Notes: a model not told the origin generated them from the letters alone. Positions 8,704 through 16,087 are shown, counted from the stretch's first letter. The stretch: DNA of 64,000 nt from JAFMJV01 sp034436555 (GCA_034436555.1 DAOTUU010000027.1:1-64000), one strand, 5' to 3'. Numbers and translations are program-made.

Positions 8704-9320
8704 CGTCGATCAGGTTGGCCATCGTGGACGATCACCCGGCGATCCGGGAGGGCACCGCGTCACTGCTCGACCGCGAGCCGGACATCACCGTGGTGACGAC
8801 CGTGGGGACCGTCGATGAGGGGATCGCACTCCTGGACGGCGACCCGCCGCCCGACGTCATCCTGCTGGACATCCGGTTGGGCGACGACAGCGGCCTGAGA
8901 CTGCTCTCGGCGCCAGCCCTGAAAGGCGACGGTCCCCGACCCGCCGTCATCGTCTGGACCGGCTACGACTTCCCGCAGTACGCCACCTTCGCGCATCGAC
9001 AGGGTGCGGCTGGCTTCGTGCTCAAGACGGCACCCACGACCGACCTCTTGGATGCCATCCGACGGGTGGCGAACGGCGGCATGGTCTTCGACTCCCGTCC
9101 CGACCTGCACGCCCCGCAGCTGACCGATCGTGAGCGCGACCTCCTGGCGCGGCTGGTCCTCGGCCGGAGCAACGACGAGATCGGGGCTGACCTTGGGATC
9201 ACGACACGAACCGTGGAGGCCCATATGTCCCGGCTGTTCGAACGGCTCGAAGTCAGTTCCAGGACGGAACTCGCCGCCAAGGTGGTGCGGGAGGGCTGGC
9301 TGGACCTCCCTCGGGGATGA
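8700..9320 (+). CDS. LuxR/NarL-family response regulator
   Basis: A 206-residue regulator starting at GTG 8,700 within a GTGA overlap with the kinase gene. The receiver domain begins IRLAIVDDHPAIREG (acidic pocket), has the phospho-accepting Asp in VILLDIRLGDDSG and the conserved Lys in FVLKTAP. The C-terminal LuxR HTH is LTDRERDLLARLVLGRSNDE followed by IGADLGITTRTVEAHMSRL. It is the cognate partner of the upstream kinase. The receiver is slightly short, and a Trp (IVWTGYD) sits where a Thr/Ser normally lies, which may alter dephosphorylation. Likely targets are the divergent ABC exporter genes. Confidence 0.9.
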   Translation: MTSIRLAIVDDHPAIREGTASLLDREPDITVVTTVGTVDEGIALLDGDPPPDVILLDIRLGDDSGLRLLSAPALKGDGPRPAVIVWTGYDFPQYATFAHRQGAAGFVLKTAPTTDLLDAIRRVANGGMVFDSRPDLHAPQLTDRERDLLARLVLGRSNDEIGADLGITTRTVEAHMSRLFERLEVSSRTELAAKVVREGWLDLPRG

Positions 9321-9374
9321 GTCGTGCCACCAAGCGCACCCCCGGCCCGCTGACTCCGCCAACGTCATCACGGC

Positions 9375-9470
9375 GGTGGCTCCCGCGTGGCTCCTGCGAG
9401 TGGCTCCTCTGAGGCCGAATCACGCACGAAACCATCGGATTGTGGCTCCGAAGGTTACGGGTTCAAGCCC
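9375..9470 (+). repeat. att-like direct repeat, copy B with GTGGCTCC words
   Basis: This segment is homologous to about 5,213-5,300. It carries GTGGCTCC three times in its first 35 bases and once more inside the tRNA-like anticodon loop region. Short repeated words beside a tRNA half site suggest arm-type binding sites for a tyrosine integrase, but this is inference. Confidence 0.55.
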
Positions 9471-9484
9471 CGTAGGCCACCCCA
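9434..9484 (+). pseudogene. tRNA-His(GTG) 3' half (attachment-site remnant)
   Basis: The sequence folds as the 3' half of a tRNA. The anticodon stem TCGGA/TCCGA closes the loop TTGTGGC, with anticodon GTG. The T-stem ACGGG/CCCGT closes TTCAAGC. The acceptor strand AGGCCAC is followed by C and CCA. A discriminator C together with anticodon GTG is diagnostic of tRNA-His. Upstream there is no D-arm and no proper 5' acceptor strand; GTGGCTC at 9,400 could only partly pair. The break near the anticodon loop is where tyrosine integrases often recombine, so this is most likely an attR/attL half, with the intact tRNA outside the window. Confidence 0.75.
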
Positions 9485-9540
9485 ACCTCCACGCCCAGGA
9501 CGGCGGGTCCCTGCGTGTTCCAGGGTCGCGCGTGGCGCAG
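9474..9540. repeat. tRNA 3' end plus downstream repeat, copy 1
   Basis: The first 42 bases match 14,017-14,058 at 35 of 42 positions by hand alignment. The match runs from the acceptor end AGGCCACCCC through CAGGACGGCGGGTCC, and weaker similarity continues about 25 bases further. The copies are in the same orientation and 4.5 kb apart, flanking the second ECF block. Confidence 0.65.
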
Positions 9541-9782
9541 GGAAGCGCAGGGACGGCCGCTCTGGCGGTTCGGGCGTGTCACGGGTCCAAGATCCGACGG
9601 AGGCGGGCCGCGCGGCGTTGCCAGGGGCTCCCGGGGCCCGACACGACGGCGAGGGCGTCATCTCGTGGGAGTCCACCGTGTTGTCGCCGACCGGCTGGTC
9701 ATGGTGCGCACGTGCGGGCCCATCGGCCCGAAGACCGAAGGACCCGACGTGTCCGCGTGGCGCCCCTGCTGGACGAGCCTTC

Positions 9783-10544
9783 CTACTCGACCGCGGGTGG
9801 CTCTGGCACCGGCGGAAGGTCACCGGCGACGACAAGACCCACGAAGTCCTCGGCGTTCCCCCCGACATCCGTGAGGACGAGCATCGCGGTGAGTCCGGCG
9901 TAGCCGCCTGCTCCGACGCAGGTGAAGGTGACGTCGGCCGAACCTTCCGTCAATGCCTCATCACCCCAGGTCGCGAGACGGATCGTCGAGCACGCCCAGC
10001 TGCCACCGTCGTTCTGCAGATCGGCAGCGCCCGTGTCAAACGCATACATGCCGGCATCGGTCCGATACCCATCCCGGTTCCACCGCCTCGACACCTGCCC
10101 TGTCAGGCGTGGGTCGCTGGCGGTCCAGCTCTGCGGTGCGCACTCGGTGCCCCAGTCCCGGACGACACCGTCGCCGATGACGACATCCGCGAAGGTGCAG
10201 GACGGGGCGGGCGTGACATGGCCGGTGACCCACGTCGGGGCCGGCGGCGGGACGGCGATGGGACTCGGCCGTGGCGAGGCACCGGCGATCACGGCGCCGG
10301 CGATCGCGAGCAGCAGCGCCGTGGTGATGGCAAGGACTGCCGCGAAACGAAGCGTCGGCGAGCCGACGACGACCTTGGATCGGTAGCGCATGGGAGGCTC
10401 CTTGAGGCTGGTGAGCCAGGGCGGACGTTGCCGCTCACGGCTGATGACGGAGGCGACGTCAGCGCGCATCCGCTGGGTGGCTCGAATTGGAGGCGTCTCG
10501 GTCAGGAGGCGCTCGAGGACGGGTTCGAGGTCGACGTGGTTCAT
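9783..10544 (-). CDS. membrane-anchored partner of ECF sigma factor
   Basis: A 253-residue protein starting at ATG 10,544 inside an ATGA overlap with the sigma gene. The cytoplasmic N-terminus (about 60 residues, rich in Arg and Glu) has anti-sigma-like character. One transmembrane segment follows (FAAVLAITTALLLAIAGAVIAG), then a Pro-rich linker and an extracytoplasmic domain with four cysteines that could pair. A second ribosome site (AAGGAG) sits before an internal ATG at the MRYRSK segment, so a shorter product lacking the sigma-binding part is possible. The outer domain matches nothing I recognise. Confidence 0.65.
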   Translation of the reverse strand: MNHVDLEPVLERLLTETPPIRATQRMRADVASVISRERQRPPWLTSLKEPPMRYRSKVVVGSPTLRFAAVLAITTALLLAIAGAVIAGASPRPSPIAVPPPAPTWVTGHVTPAPSCTFADVVIGDGVVRDWGTECAPQSWTASDPRLTGQVSRRWNRDGYRTDAGMYAFDTGAADLQNDGGSWACSTIRLATWGDEALTEGSADVTFTCVGAGGYAGLTAMLVLTDVGGNAEDFVGLVVAGDLPPVPEPPAVE

Positions 10545-11104
10545 GGCGTGCGCACCAGGGCGATCTTCGACGGGACCTCCGGCTCCTGCGCGATGGCGTC
10601 ACGGAGGGCCAGCAGCCCGCGATTGAGGCGGGACTTCACGGTCCCCTGGGGGATGCCCAGGATCTCGGCGACCTCGGGAACGGAGCAGCCGAGGTAGAAG
10701 CGGACGACGATGACGGCGCGCTGGTCGACCGGCAGTCGCGCGAGCTCGCGCTCAAGACGGTCGCGCTCGACGATCGGCAGGGCCACGTCGCCGTCGAGGT
10801 CGGTGGCGGCGCCCGGCATCGCCTGGAGTTCGATCAGCGCCCGGCGCCGCTCCCGTCGTGCCTGGCGATAGCAGGACCTGACGGTGAGTCGGTAGAGCCA
10901 GGCATCGAGTGCGTCCGCATCGCGCAGGGAGGGCAGGTCTCTCCAGGCCGAGACCAGCGCCTCCTGGACCGCGTCCTGGGCGCGATCCGCGTCGCGGAGG
11001 ATCAGATAGGCGACGGTGCACAGTCGATCGACCGACCCGTCGACCAGGCACGAGAAGGCGTCTTGATCGCCCCGCCTCGCCCGGTCCACCAGCTCTCGCC
11101 GCAT
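10541..11104 (-). CDS. ECF-family RNA polymerase sigma factor
   Basis: A 187-residue sigma factor. Region 2 includes AYLILRDADRAQDAVQEALV and the -10 binding stretch DAWLYRLTVRSCYRQARRE. Region 4 includes LPVDQRAVIVVRFYLGCSVP and the HTH AEILGIPQGTVKSRLNRGLL. The helical linker is somewhat long (about 45 residues). The start overlaps nothing, and its stop is coupled to the membrane partner gene. This is the second ECF/anti-sigma pair in the accessory region, in the opposite orientation to the first at 2.9 kb. The two sigma factors are clearly different in sequence, so they are not a recent duplication. Confidence 0.92.
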   Translation of the reverse strand: MRRELVDRARRGDQDAFSCLVDGSVDRLCTVAYLILRDADRAQDAVQEALVSAWRDLPSLRDADALDAWLYRLTVRSCYRQARRERRRALIELQAMPGAATDLDGDVALPIVERDRLERELARLPVDQRAVIVVRFYLGCSVPEVAEILGIPQGTVKSRLNRGLLALRDAIAQEPEVPSKIALVRTP

Positions 11105-11236
11105 CTCCGCCGCCGGTACGACGCGACTCCCTCGGCCGCGTTCATACCACTATGGGACCGCTCGATGGCCGAATCGTTCCAGAGGTTGCGAGATTCGCGC
11201 GGCCAGAGCATGGGCCCAACGGCGCACAACGGCGTC

Positions 11237-11349
11237 CAGTCGCGTCACGACCCGCCAGCATCGCCCGACACGGCGCGGGTGTACGCGCAACGTCGTGCCG
11301 GAGGCCCGGCGCGCTGTGGTCCGGGCCCTGGAGTCCCGACGGAGCGCTA
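11237..11349 (+). pseudogene. frameshifted 3' remnant of a tyrosine integrase gene
   Basis: From GCGCGGGTGTACGCG onward this stretch matches the last 25 codons of the integrase at 2.6 kb, including the catalytic-Tyr RVYA, then PEARRAVVRALE and the stop TAG at about 11,348. One base is missing right after the RVYA codons, so the reading frame is broken. Homology upstream (Q.GH-like codons from about 11,237) is faint. It shows that a second, related integrase once lay here, with its end next to the DUF6941-like gene. Confidence 0.7.
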
Positions 11350-11781
11350 GCCTCGAGTGTTGACGGCCCGGATCGACATTCGCTTCGCCGGTCCGTCGTC
11401 CACCTGCGCGACCAGTTCGAGGATCTGCGGAGCGGGCACCTCCACCTGCGTGTTCATCGCGAGCGGGACCGATACCGCGTCCCCTCGCGACCCAGGAGGC
11501 CGCCCCGTCTCGAGGTCGCCATCGAGCCGGAACAGCTCCCGCCCATCCCCATCCCTGAGCGTGATCGTGAGATGGTGCGGGATGTTCGACTCGAGGTAGG
11601 GCACGCGGATGCCCGCCGCGACGCCCAGGCGCATCGCGGCCGGGAACGAGGGTGGCGAGAACCGATCCCATCCGGCGCCCATGATGTAGACCTTGCCGTT
11701 GACCACCTCCGCGTAGTCCGCGGCAAGCAGGTACTCGACCGTCGTGCGTTCCGCGGGCAGCGCGTCCGGTTGCTCCGTCAT
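11347..11781 (-). CDS. DUF6941-like small protein
   Basis: A 144-residue protein. I start it at ATG 11,781, which has GGAG upstream, rather than at a distant upstream ATG. Its opening VEYLLAADYAEVVNGKVYIM is the typical beginning of the DUF6941 family, as far as I remember it: an "adapter for gene product" preceding GAGWDRFSPPSFPA. The rest is beta-rich (HLTITLRDGDGRELFRLDGD) and could be an immunoglobulin-like sandwich. There is no signal peptide. The function is unknown. It diverges from the toxin-antitoxin-like pair, and its stop touches the integrase remnant, so it is probably accessory. Confidence 0.65.
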   Translation of the reverse strand: MTEQPDALPAERTTVEYLLAADYAEVVNGKVYIMGAGWDRFSPPSFPAAMRLGVAAGIRVPYLESNIPHHLTITLRDGDGRELFRLDGDLETGRPPGSRGDAVSVPLAMNTQVEVPAPQILELVAQVDDGPAKRMSIRAVNTRG

Positions 11782-11877
11782 CGACCTGTCTCCACGTGGT
11801 GGGATATGATGTGACACATCGTATCCCGATGCGTTACAGTCGTCAAACAGCCGCCATCCTGGAGGGCATTCAGCCGA

Positions 11878-12147
11878 GTGCCGAGGTTCGACGTCCTGGC
11901 GTTCCATCCTGGCTTCGAGGACCATCAGCATGAGGCGGGCCGGCTGGTCATCACGATGGACGAGGCGCTCGACGCCTGGTACGGCGAGCGCTTGGTCGTC
12001 CGTAATCGGAAGGGCCGCAGGGGCCCGTACCTGATGATCGGAAGTACCGGATCGGGCCGGGATATCACGGTGGTACTCTTGGCCACCGACGAGGAGGGCA
12101 CGTGGCTCGCCTACACGGCCTGGGATACGAAGTGGAGCGACCGGTGA
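11878..12147 (+). CDS. small toxin-like protein (RelE/BrnT-type, tentative)
   Basis: An 89-residue protein starting at GTG 11,878 with GGAGGG about 12 nt upstream. Its C-terminal half, RGPYLMIGSTGSGRDITVVL followed by ATDEEGTWLAYTAWDT, has the strand pattern and positive residues of small RelE-superfamily/BrnT-like RNase toxins, where a strand ends in an Arg-rich or Trp-rich tail. The next gene encodes a ribbon-helix-helix protein and overlaps or closely follows it. Toxin first and RHH antitoxin second is the brnTA order. Catalytic residues cannot be assigned, so toxin activity is an inference from context and fold pattern. Confidence 0.55.
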   Translation: MPRFDVLAFHPGFEDHQHEAGRLVITMDEALDAWYGERLVVRNRKGRRGPYLMIGSTGSGRDITVVLLATDEEGTWLAYTAWDTKWSDR

Positions 12148-12164
12148 GTCGGAGGGAAGCGCCC

Positions 12165-12572
12165 ATGCCACGACCGAAGAAGCAGGTGCTGGACGAGCTG
12201 TCGCCGCGTGAACGCGCCGTGGTCGGCGACGCCGATGCCTACGACTGGGATGCGGCTGCCAGGCTCCCCGCCCGTGAGCGCCCCGCCGTGACGCAGTTCT
12301 CGCTGCGCGTGGATCGGGCGCTGTTCGAGGACCTCCAGGCCCTCGCACGGGATCGAGGCGTCACGCTGAGCGACGTGGCGCGCGAGGCCCTCGAGCGGTT
12401 CGTCCGTGCTGGTGGACGGCCGGCCATCACGAACGTCCAGGTCAGTTTCCCGAGCGACTCCGGGCTGCTCGTCCAGGTGGCCGGCACCCGCGCCGAACTC
12501 TCCCCCAGCCGACGGGCCGCATCCCCTGACGAGCGCGTGACGGCAGTCGTCGGGTCGCCAAGCCCCTCCTGA
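12165..12572 (+). CDS. ribbon-helix-helix antitoxin-like protein
   Basis: A 135-residue protein. I chose ATG 12,165 because GGAGGG lies 8 nt upstream; GTG 12,144, which overlaps the previous stop by 4 nt, is an alternative that adds seven residues. Residues about 43-80 contain TQFSLRVDRALFEDLQALAR, then a turn and VTLSDVAREALERFVRAGG, a clear RHH DNA-binding unit. The N-terminal LDELSPRERAVVGD and the C-terminal tail could contact the toxin. RHH antitoxins usually repress their own operon. No palindrome that would be a convincing operator is visible in the short upstream gap. Confidence 0.65.
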   Translation: MPRPKKQVLDELSPRERAVVGDADAYDWDAAARLPARERPAVTQFSLRVDRALFEDLQALARDRGVTLSDVAREALERFVRAGGRPAITNVQVSFPSDSGLLVQVAGTRAELSPSRRAASPDERVTAVVGSPSPS

Positions 12573-12676
12573 GGGAGCCTCCTGCCCGGATCGGGAGGGC
12601 CGCCGTCCGGCACCATATAGGGCGCGTCCCCAGCCGACTCCTGCCATCCGTCACGACAGCATCCGGAACAACCCAC

Positions 12677-13738
12677 ATGACCACTCGTCGCGCCACTGCC
12701 AGTGCCGCGGTCGCCTTCGCTGCCCTGCTGCTGGGCAGCGCACCGGTCCTCGCTCAGGACCCGAGCGCCTCGCCCGGGCTCGACACCGCGCGGCTGGAGG
12801 CCTTGTGTGAGGACAACACGCCCGACGAGGCGGCGCTGGCCAATTGCCTTGACGTGGTCCACCGTTATCTCCTGCCGGACTCCAGTCCTGCGCCGGTGGC
12901 CTCAACCGAGCCCATATCGGATGTGCCCGGGCTGGGCGACACCCTCGGCGATGACAATCTCGCGGTCACGCTCTTGGGCATCGAGTGGGTGACCCCGGCG
13001 ACGCCGTCCGAGGGTCCGGAGCCGGAACGCCGCTGGCTTTCGGTGTTGGTGCGCTATGAGGCGCTCGACGACGCGGACCTCAGCCCGACCGACGACTGGC
13101 GCATCGAGGACCAGAGCGGCGCCGGTGGTCGGTATGTCAGGAACGCGAAGCAGCCTGCACTGGTCGGGGGCAAGTTGACCAAGGGAGAGGTGGCCGAGGG
13201 CTGGCTCACCTTCCAGTTGCCCCTCACGCTGACCGGCATCGCGCTCAGTTATCGCGACGGCATCTTTGGCGAGGACCATGGGTGGGTTGTGACATACGAC
13301 GCATCGATGGGCCCGAACGTCGTGGCCACCCCACGACCGACGTCCAAGCCGACGCCCGTCCCGGGCCTCGGGTTCACCTACGTCGCGCCGAACCTGCGCG
13401 TGACCCTCCAGCGCGTGGAATGGGACACCCGTGGCACCTTCCGCAAGCCCGAAGTGGGCAAGCAGTGGGTCTCCGTCCTCGTCCGGTACGTCGCCCGTAA
13501 GCCTGCCGACTACGACGCGATCTATGACTGGGGCATCACGGACGATGAGGGCTTCCGCGGCGACCACGTCCTGTTCACCCCCAAGGAGCCGGAACTGACC
13601 GATGGGCGTCTGCGCAAGGGTCACGACATCGCGGGCTGGGTGACCTTCGAGTTCCCGAAGGGCGTGAGGGCCATCACCGTTACCTACAAGGATGGGATGT
13701 TCGGCGAGGAGCACGTGTGGGTCGTAAAGCGCCGCTGA
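12677..13738 (+). CDS. exported protein with two DUF4352 domains
   Basis: A 353-residue secreted protein with a signal peptide (residues 1-26, ending VLAQ). Two homologous domains follow, at about residues 85-215 and 230-350. Each contains VxVLVRYxA, a D-W-x-I-x-D segment, a G-x-x-G-W-x-TFxxP strand, and ends in YxDGxFGExHxWVV. This matches the telokin-like DUF4352 immunoglobulin fold that is common in exported proteins of Gram-positive and Chloroflexota bacteria. A Pro/Thr linker joins the two copies. The function is unknown. It probably sits on or outside the membrane. Confidence 0.8.
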   Translation: MTTRRATASAAVAFAALLLGSAPVLAQDPSASPGLDTARLEALCEDNTPDEAALANCLDVVHRYLLPDSSPAPVASTEPISDVPGLGDTLGDDNLAVTLLGIEWVTPATPSEGPEPERRWLSVLVRYEALDDADLSPTDDWRIEDQSGAGGRYVRNAKQPALVGGKLTKGEVAEGWLTFQLPLTLTGIALSYRDGIFGEDHGWVVTYDASMGPNVVATPRPTSKPTPVPGLGFTYVAPNLRVTLQRVEWDTRGTFRKPEVGKQWVSVLVRYVARKPADYDAIYDWGITDDEGFRGDHVLFTPKEPELTDGRLRKGHDIAGWVTFEFPKGVRAITVTYKDGMFGEEHVWVVKRR

Positions 13739-13833
13739 GGTCTCCCGAAAGGCCACGGAGAAACACGTGACCGAGTGGGCCCTCCAAGTCGCCGGCGGCG
13801 TCACCAGCCTGTCTGAACCCCGATGCTCCGTGA

Positions 13834-14014
13834 CTACCCCTCGCCCCGCAGCGAGGCGGGGTCCAGCCGTCGCAGACGCACGGCAACGGAGCGGACGCCC
13901 ATCTCGTGCTCGATGAGCATCCTGACCAGCGTCCCGCCGCCCACGAGCCCGATGGGGGTCTTGCCGGGTACGGTCGCCTCGGTGATGGCGTCCTGCGTGA
14001 ACTCCATCGTGGTC
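13834..14014 (-). pseudogene. mrr: 3' remnant of an mrr-type restriction endonuclease gene
   Basis: The minus strand encodes about 59 residues with no usable start: TTMEFTQDAITEATVPGKTP, then IGLVGGGTLVRMLIEHEMGV, then a short arginine-rich tail and TAG. This is the characteristic C-terminal end of Mrr-family nucleases: the F-T-x-x-A strand, the L-I-D-G-x-x-L helix with Ile/Asp changed here, and M-I-E-H-x-x-G-V. The catalytic part is missing. The homology stops within 3 bp of the att-like repeat that begins at 14,017, as expected if recombination at that repeat removed the rest. Confidence 0.7.
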
Positions 14015-14016
14015 GC

Positions 14017-14085
14017 AGGCCACCCCCGGGTTCACGCTCAGGACGGCGGGTCCGTGCGGGCCGCGGCGCCCGGCGAGGCGCAGAG
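14017..14085. repeat. tRNA 3' end plus downstream repeat, copy 2
   Basis: Same orientation as 9,474-9,540. AGGCCACCCC is followed after a diverged 5 bp by CACGCTCAGGACGGCGGGTC and a weaker tail. Only the acceptor end of the tRNA is kept here. It directly abuts the Mrr remnant. Confidence 0.6.
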
Positions 14086-14117
14086 TCACGCCCTCGGCGA
14101 TGGCATTCGGAGCCCGC

Positions 14118-14294
14118 TCAGCGCCCCGTGGCTCCCGGCTGTCGGATATGGATCCGGTCCGCGCCGTCCCGGGCCACCCAGCGCTCGACGGACCGGGCCA
14201 TGTCGTCGGCGCTGCCGAGCCGGGCACTGCCATCCCCCCACTCGATGTGGTCGCCCCAGCTGACGCTTGCGATCCGCCGCCCCGGACCCGCCAT
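14118..14294 (-). pseudogene. truncated N-terminal fragment of an unknown protein
   Basis: A 58-residue frame opens at ATG 14,294 behind GAGGGAGG. It contains RIASVSWGDHIEWGDGSARL followed by a segment ending in IHIRQ, which reads as the start of a larger conserved enzyme-like protein, although I cannot name the family with confidence. The frame stops abruptly about 30 bp from the att-like repeat. It could be a small real gene, but the strong conserved-looking opening and the missing remainder suggest truncation by the same recombination that cut mrr. Confidence 0.4.
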
Positions 14295-14372
14295 GCCCTC
14301 CCTCGCCCATCCGCCGCCATCCGCGTCACGCCCGGCCACAGGCCGCGGCCGGCGCTGGTCCGACGGTCCCCC

Positions 14373-15983
14373 TCAGCCCCTGGATGTCCAGGCGAGGTTG
14401 GGACCGCAGTCACCGAGGAGGACGATCCGGGCGGTCCCGATGACCGCGCCGTCGACGCACTCGGCGTGTCGAGCACCCGGCACCATGCTGTGGGTCCAGG
14501 TCGTGCCGCCGTCGCGCGACACCATGACGAAGCTGCTGCGATCGTCCGGCGCGTAGCGGCTCCCGAGCATGACGACCGTGTCGCCGGACGCCCTGACGGA
14601 AACCTGGATCGAGTCCGCGCCGGGTGCGGTCGTGGTGCGCGACCAGCGCGTGCCGTCCACGGATTCATCAAGGGCCGCGACGCGATCCCCGCGTTCCGAG
14701 ACGTCCAGCGTGGCGGCGAGGTACCGCTGCGCCGCGTCGTCGTAGGCGACACCGTGGGAGAGCGCCGGCGCCTCGCCGGCCGGTTCCCATGTGGTCCCAT
14801 CGACCGAGGACTTGAGCAGCCACCGCTCGACGGGACCCGAGCACAGGCAGCTGCGGATCAGGAAGCCGTCAGGGCCGGTCGAGAGGTCTGCGACGAGGCC
14901 GTCGAGGCCCTCCGGGGTCGAGCGCGTCCATGTCTCTCCGTCGCGGCTCGTCCAGGCGACCATGCCACCGGCCTCCGGGTCACGCCACGGGCCGGTCATG
15001 ACGACCAGCCGCTCGGCGCTCGCGGTGGCGCCCACCACCACGCTCCTGCCGCTCGCTGGCGGGAGCGTCCCATCCGGTGCCGCCCGGACGTCGACGGAGG
15101 ACCAACCGGTCCCGTCGTCCGAGCGCCACACGCCGAGCTCGCCATCGATGACGCCGACGGCGTACAGCCGGCCATCGAACACGACGAGGCGCCTGACCGA
15201 CGAGGCCTGGTCGGTGACCTCAGGGAACGGCGCCCGAGCCTCGTCCCACGCCTCGCCGTCCGTGGAGACCCAGATGGTCGGGACGATCCGCTCTCGCGAT
15301 CCCCGGTGACGATTCACCGTCCGCCCGCCGAGCGCGACGAACCCGTCGCCCCAGGGCACGGCATCGATCAGGCGCTCGTCCCGGCCGGGACGAGCCAGGG
15401 TCACGGACCAGGCGCCACGGTCGACCCGGTAGGGCAGCTGGTCCGGGGCCACGAGCGCCAGGATCTCATCCCTCGTCGAGGCATCGCGGATCGGTCGCGA
15501 GAGGGTGACGGCCACCTGCTCGGGCAGTCCGTGGAACGACCAGCGGTCCGACCACTCGTAGCGCCAGGTCAGGCCGTCCGGCAGATAGGCGACCGGTCCG
15601 TCGAGCGGCGGCGCGCTCGCGGTGACGATGAGGCGATCGCCGGCCTTGAACCGATCGCCCTGGAGATGCCAGCAATCACCCGTCCCCAGGTCGAAGGCGA
15701 CCGTCGCGACGGGCTGACCCGCGAGCATCTCGGTGACGTCGAGCGTCACCCGGTACAGCCACCCCACGCCTGGCTCGCGGCGACCCTCGACCGAGCGGAC
15801 GAGCCCCTCGAAGGCGAAGCCCTGGTGACCGCGGATGCCGGGTGCGGGAGCACGCATGCCGCAGTCGGCCCTGGCGGGGGCCGGCGAGCCCGCTCCCGAG
15901 ACCGTCGACCCGATCGCGAGCAGCAGCGCCAGCCAGAGGACAAACGGCGCGCGCACAGAGGTCGAGCCGCGAAGGATGGTCAC
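14373..15983 (-). CDS. secreted propeller protein with N-terminal OB-like domain
   Basis: A 536-residue exported protein. I start at GTG 15,983, preceded by GGGGAGG, because the next 35 residues are a signal peptide (FVLWLALLLAIGSTVSGAG) and upstream codons are non-coding-like. Residues about 40-170 form a beta-rich, cysteine-containing domain (EGLVRSVEGR, FDLGTGDCWHLQGDRFKAGD) resembling exported TIMP/NTR-like OB domains. Residues about 200-536 are propeller blades with Asp-box-like motifs (WVSTDGEAWDEA, WRSDDGTGWSSV, WTSRDGETWTRS, SRDGGTTWTHS). No catalytic set is recognisable. It is one of a set of exported proteins in this region with the same DCG-type N-terminus (compare 19,309-20,736). 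Confidence 0.75.
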   Translation of the reverse strand: MTILRGSTSVRAPFVLWLALLLAIGSTVSGAGSPAPARADCGMRAPAPGIRGHQGFAFEGLVRSVEGRREPGVGWLYRVTLDVTEMLAGQPVATVAFDLGTGDCWHLQGDRFKAGDRLIVTASAPPLDGPVAYLPDGLTWRYEWSDRWSFHGLPEQVAVTLSRPIRDASTRDEILALVAPDQLPYRVDRGAWSVTLARPGRDERLIDAVPWGDGFVALGGRTVNRHRGSRERIVPTIWVSTDGEAWDEARAPFPEVTDQASSVRRLVVFDGRLYAVGVIDGELGVWRSDDGTGWSSVDVRAAPDGTLPPASGRSVVVGATASAERLVVMTGPWRDPEAGGMVAWTSRDGETWTRSTPEGLDGLVADLSTGPDGFLIRSCLCSGPVERWLLKSSVDGTTWEPAGEAPALSHGVAYDDAAQRYLAATLDVSERGDRVAALDESVDGTRWSRTTTAPGADSIQVSVRASGDTVVMLGSRYAPDDRSSFVMVSRDGGTTWTHSMVPGARHAECVDGAVIGTARIVLLGDCGPNLAWTSRG

Positions 15984-16087
15984 GGGCGGCCTCCCCGCAG
16001 GACGCGGACGGCGAGGGTGTCTCGCCGGAGCCCGCCGTGCTTCATGTCCCGCAGGCTCCCGCGCCGGGCACGCAGACCGCGGCGTGT

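Larger units (their letters stand above)
9321..9782. other. gene-free convergent gap with tRNA-His remnant
   Basis: This 460-base gap lies between the response regulator and the convergent anti-sigma-like gene. It holds att-like copy B (about 9,375-9,470), the 3' half of tRNA-His (9,434-9,484), and the segment repeated at 14.0 kb (9,474-9,540). The remaining 240 bases show short open frames only, with no credible gene. Confidence 0.6.
13739..14117. other. convergent gap with gene remnants and att-like repeat
   Basis: The gap between the DUF4352 protein and the 14.4 kb propeller gene holds an Mrr nuclease tail on the minus strand (13,834-14,014), the repeat shared with 9.5 kb (14,017-14,085) and a further truncated frame (14,118-14,294). 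I see no intact gene. Confidence 0.6.

Noticed and set aside
9400..9484. A complete, functional tRNA-His gene.
   Set aside because: The 5' acceptor strand pairs only partly (GTGGCTC with AGGCCAC) and no D-arm is present, so only the 3' half is real.
1..14085. An intact prophage.
   Set aside because: Integrase and RuvC-like genes are present, but no capsid, terminase, portal, tail or lysis gene is visible. The region is a remnant or a partial view of another element type.
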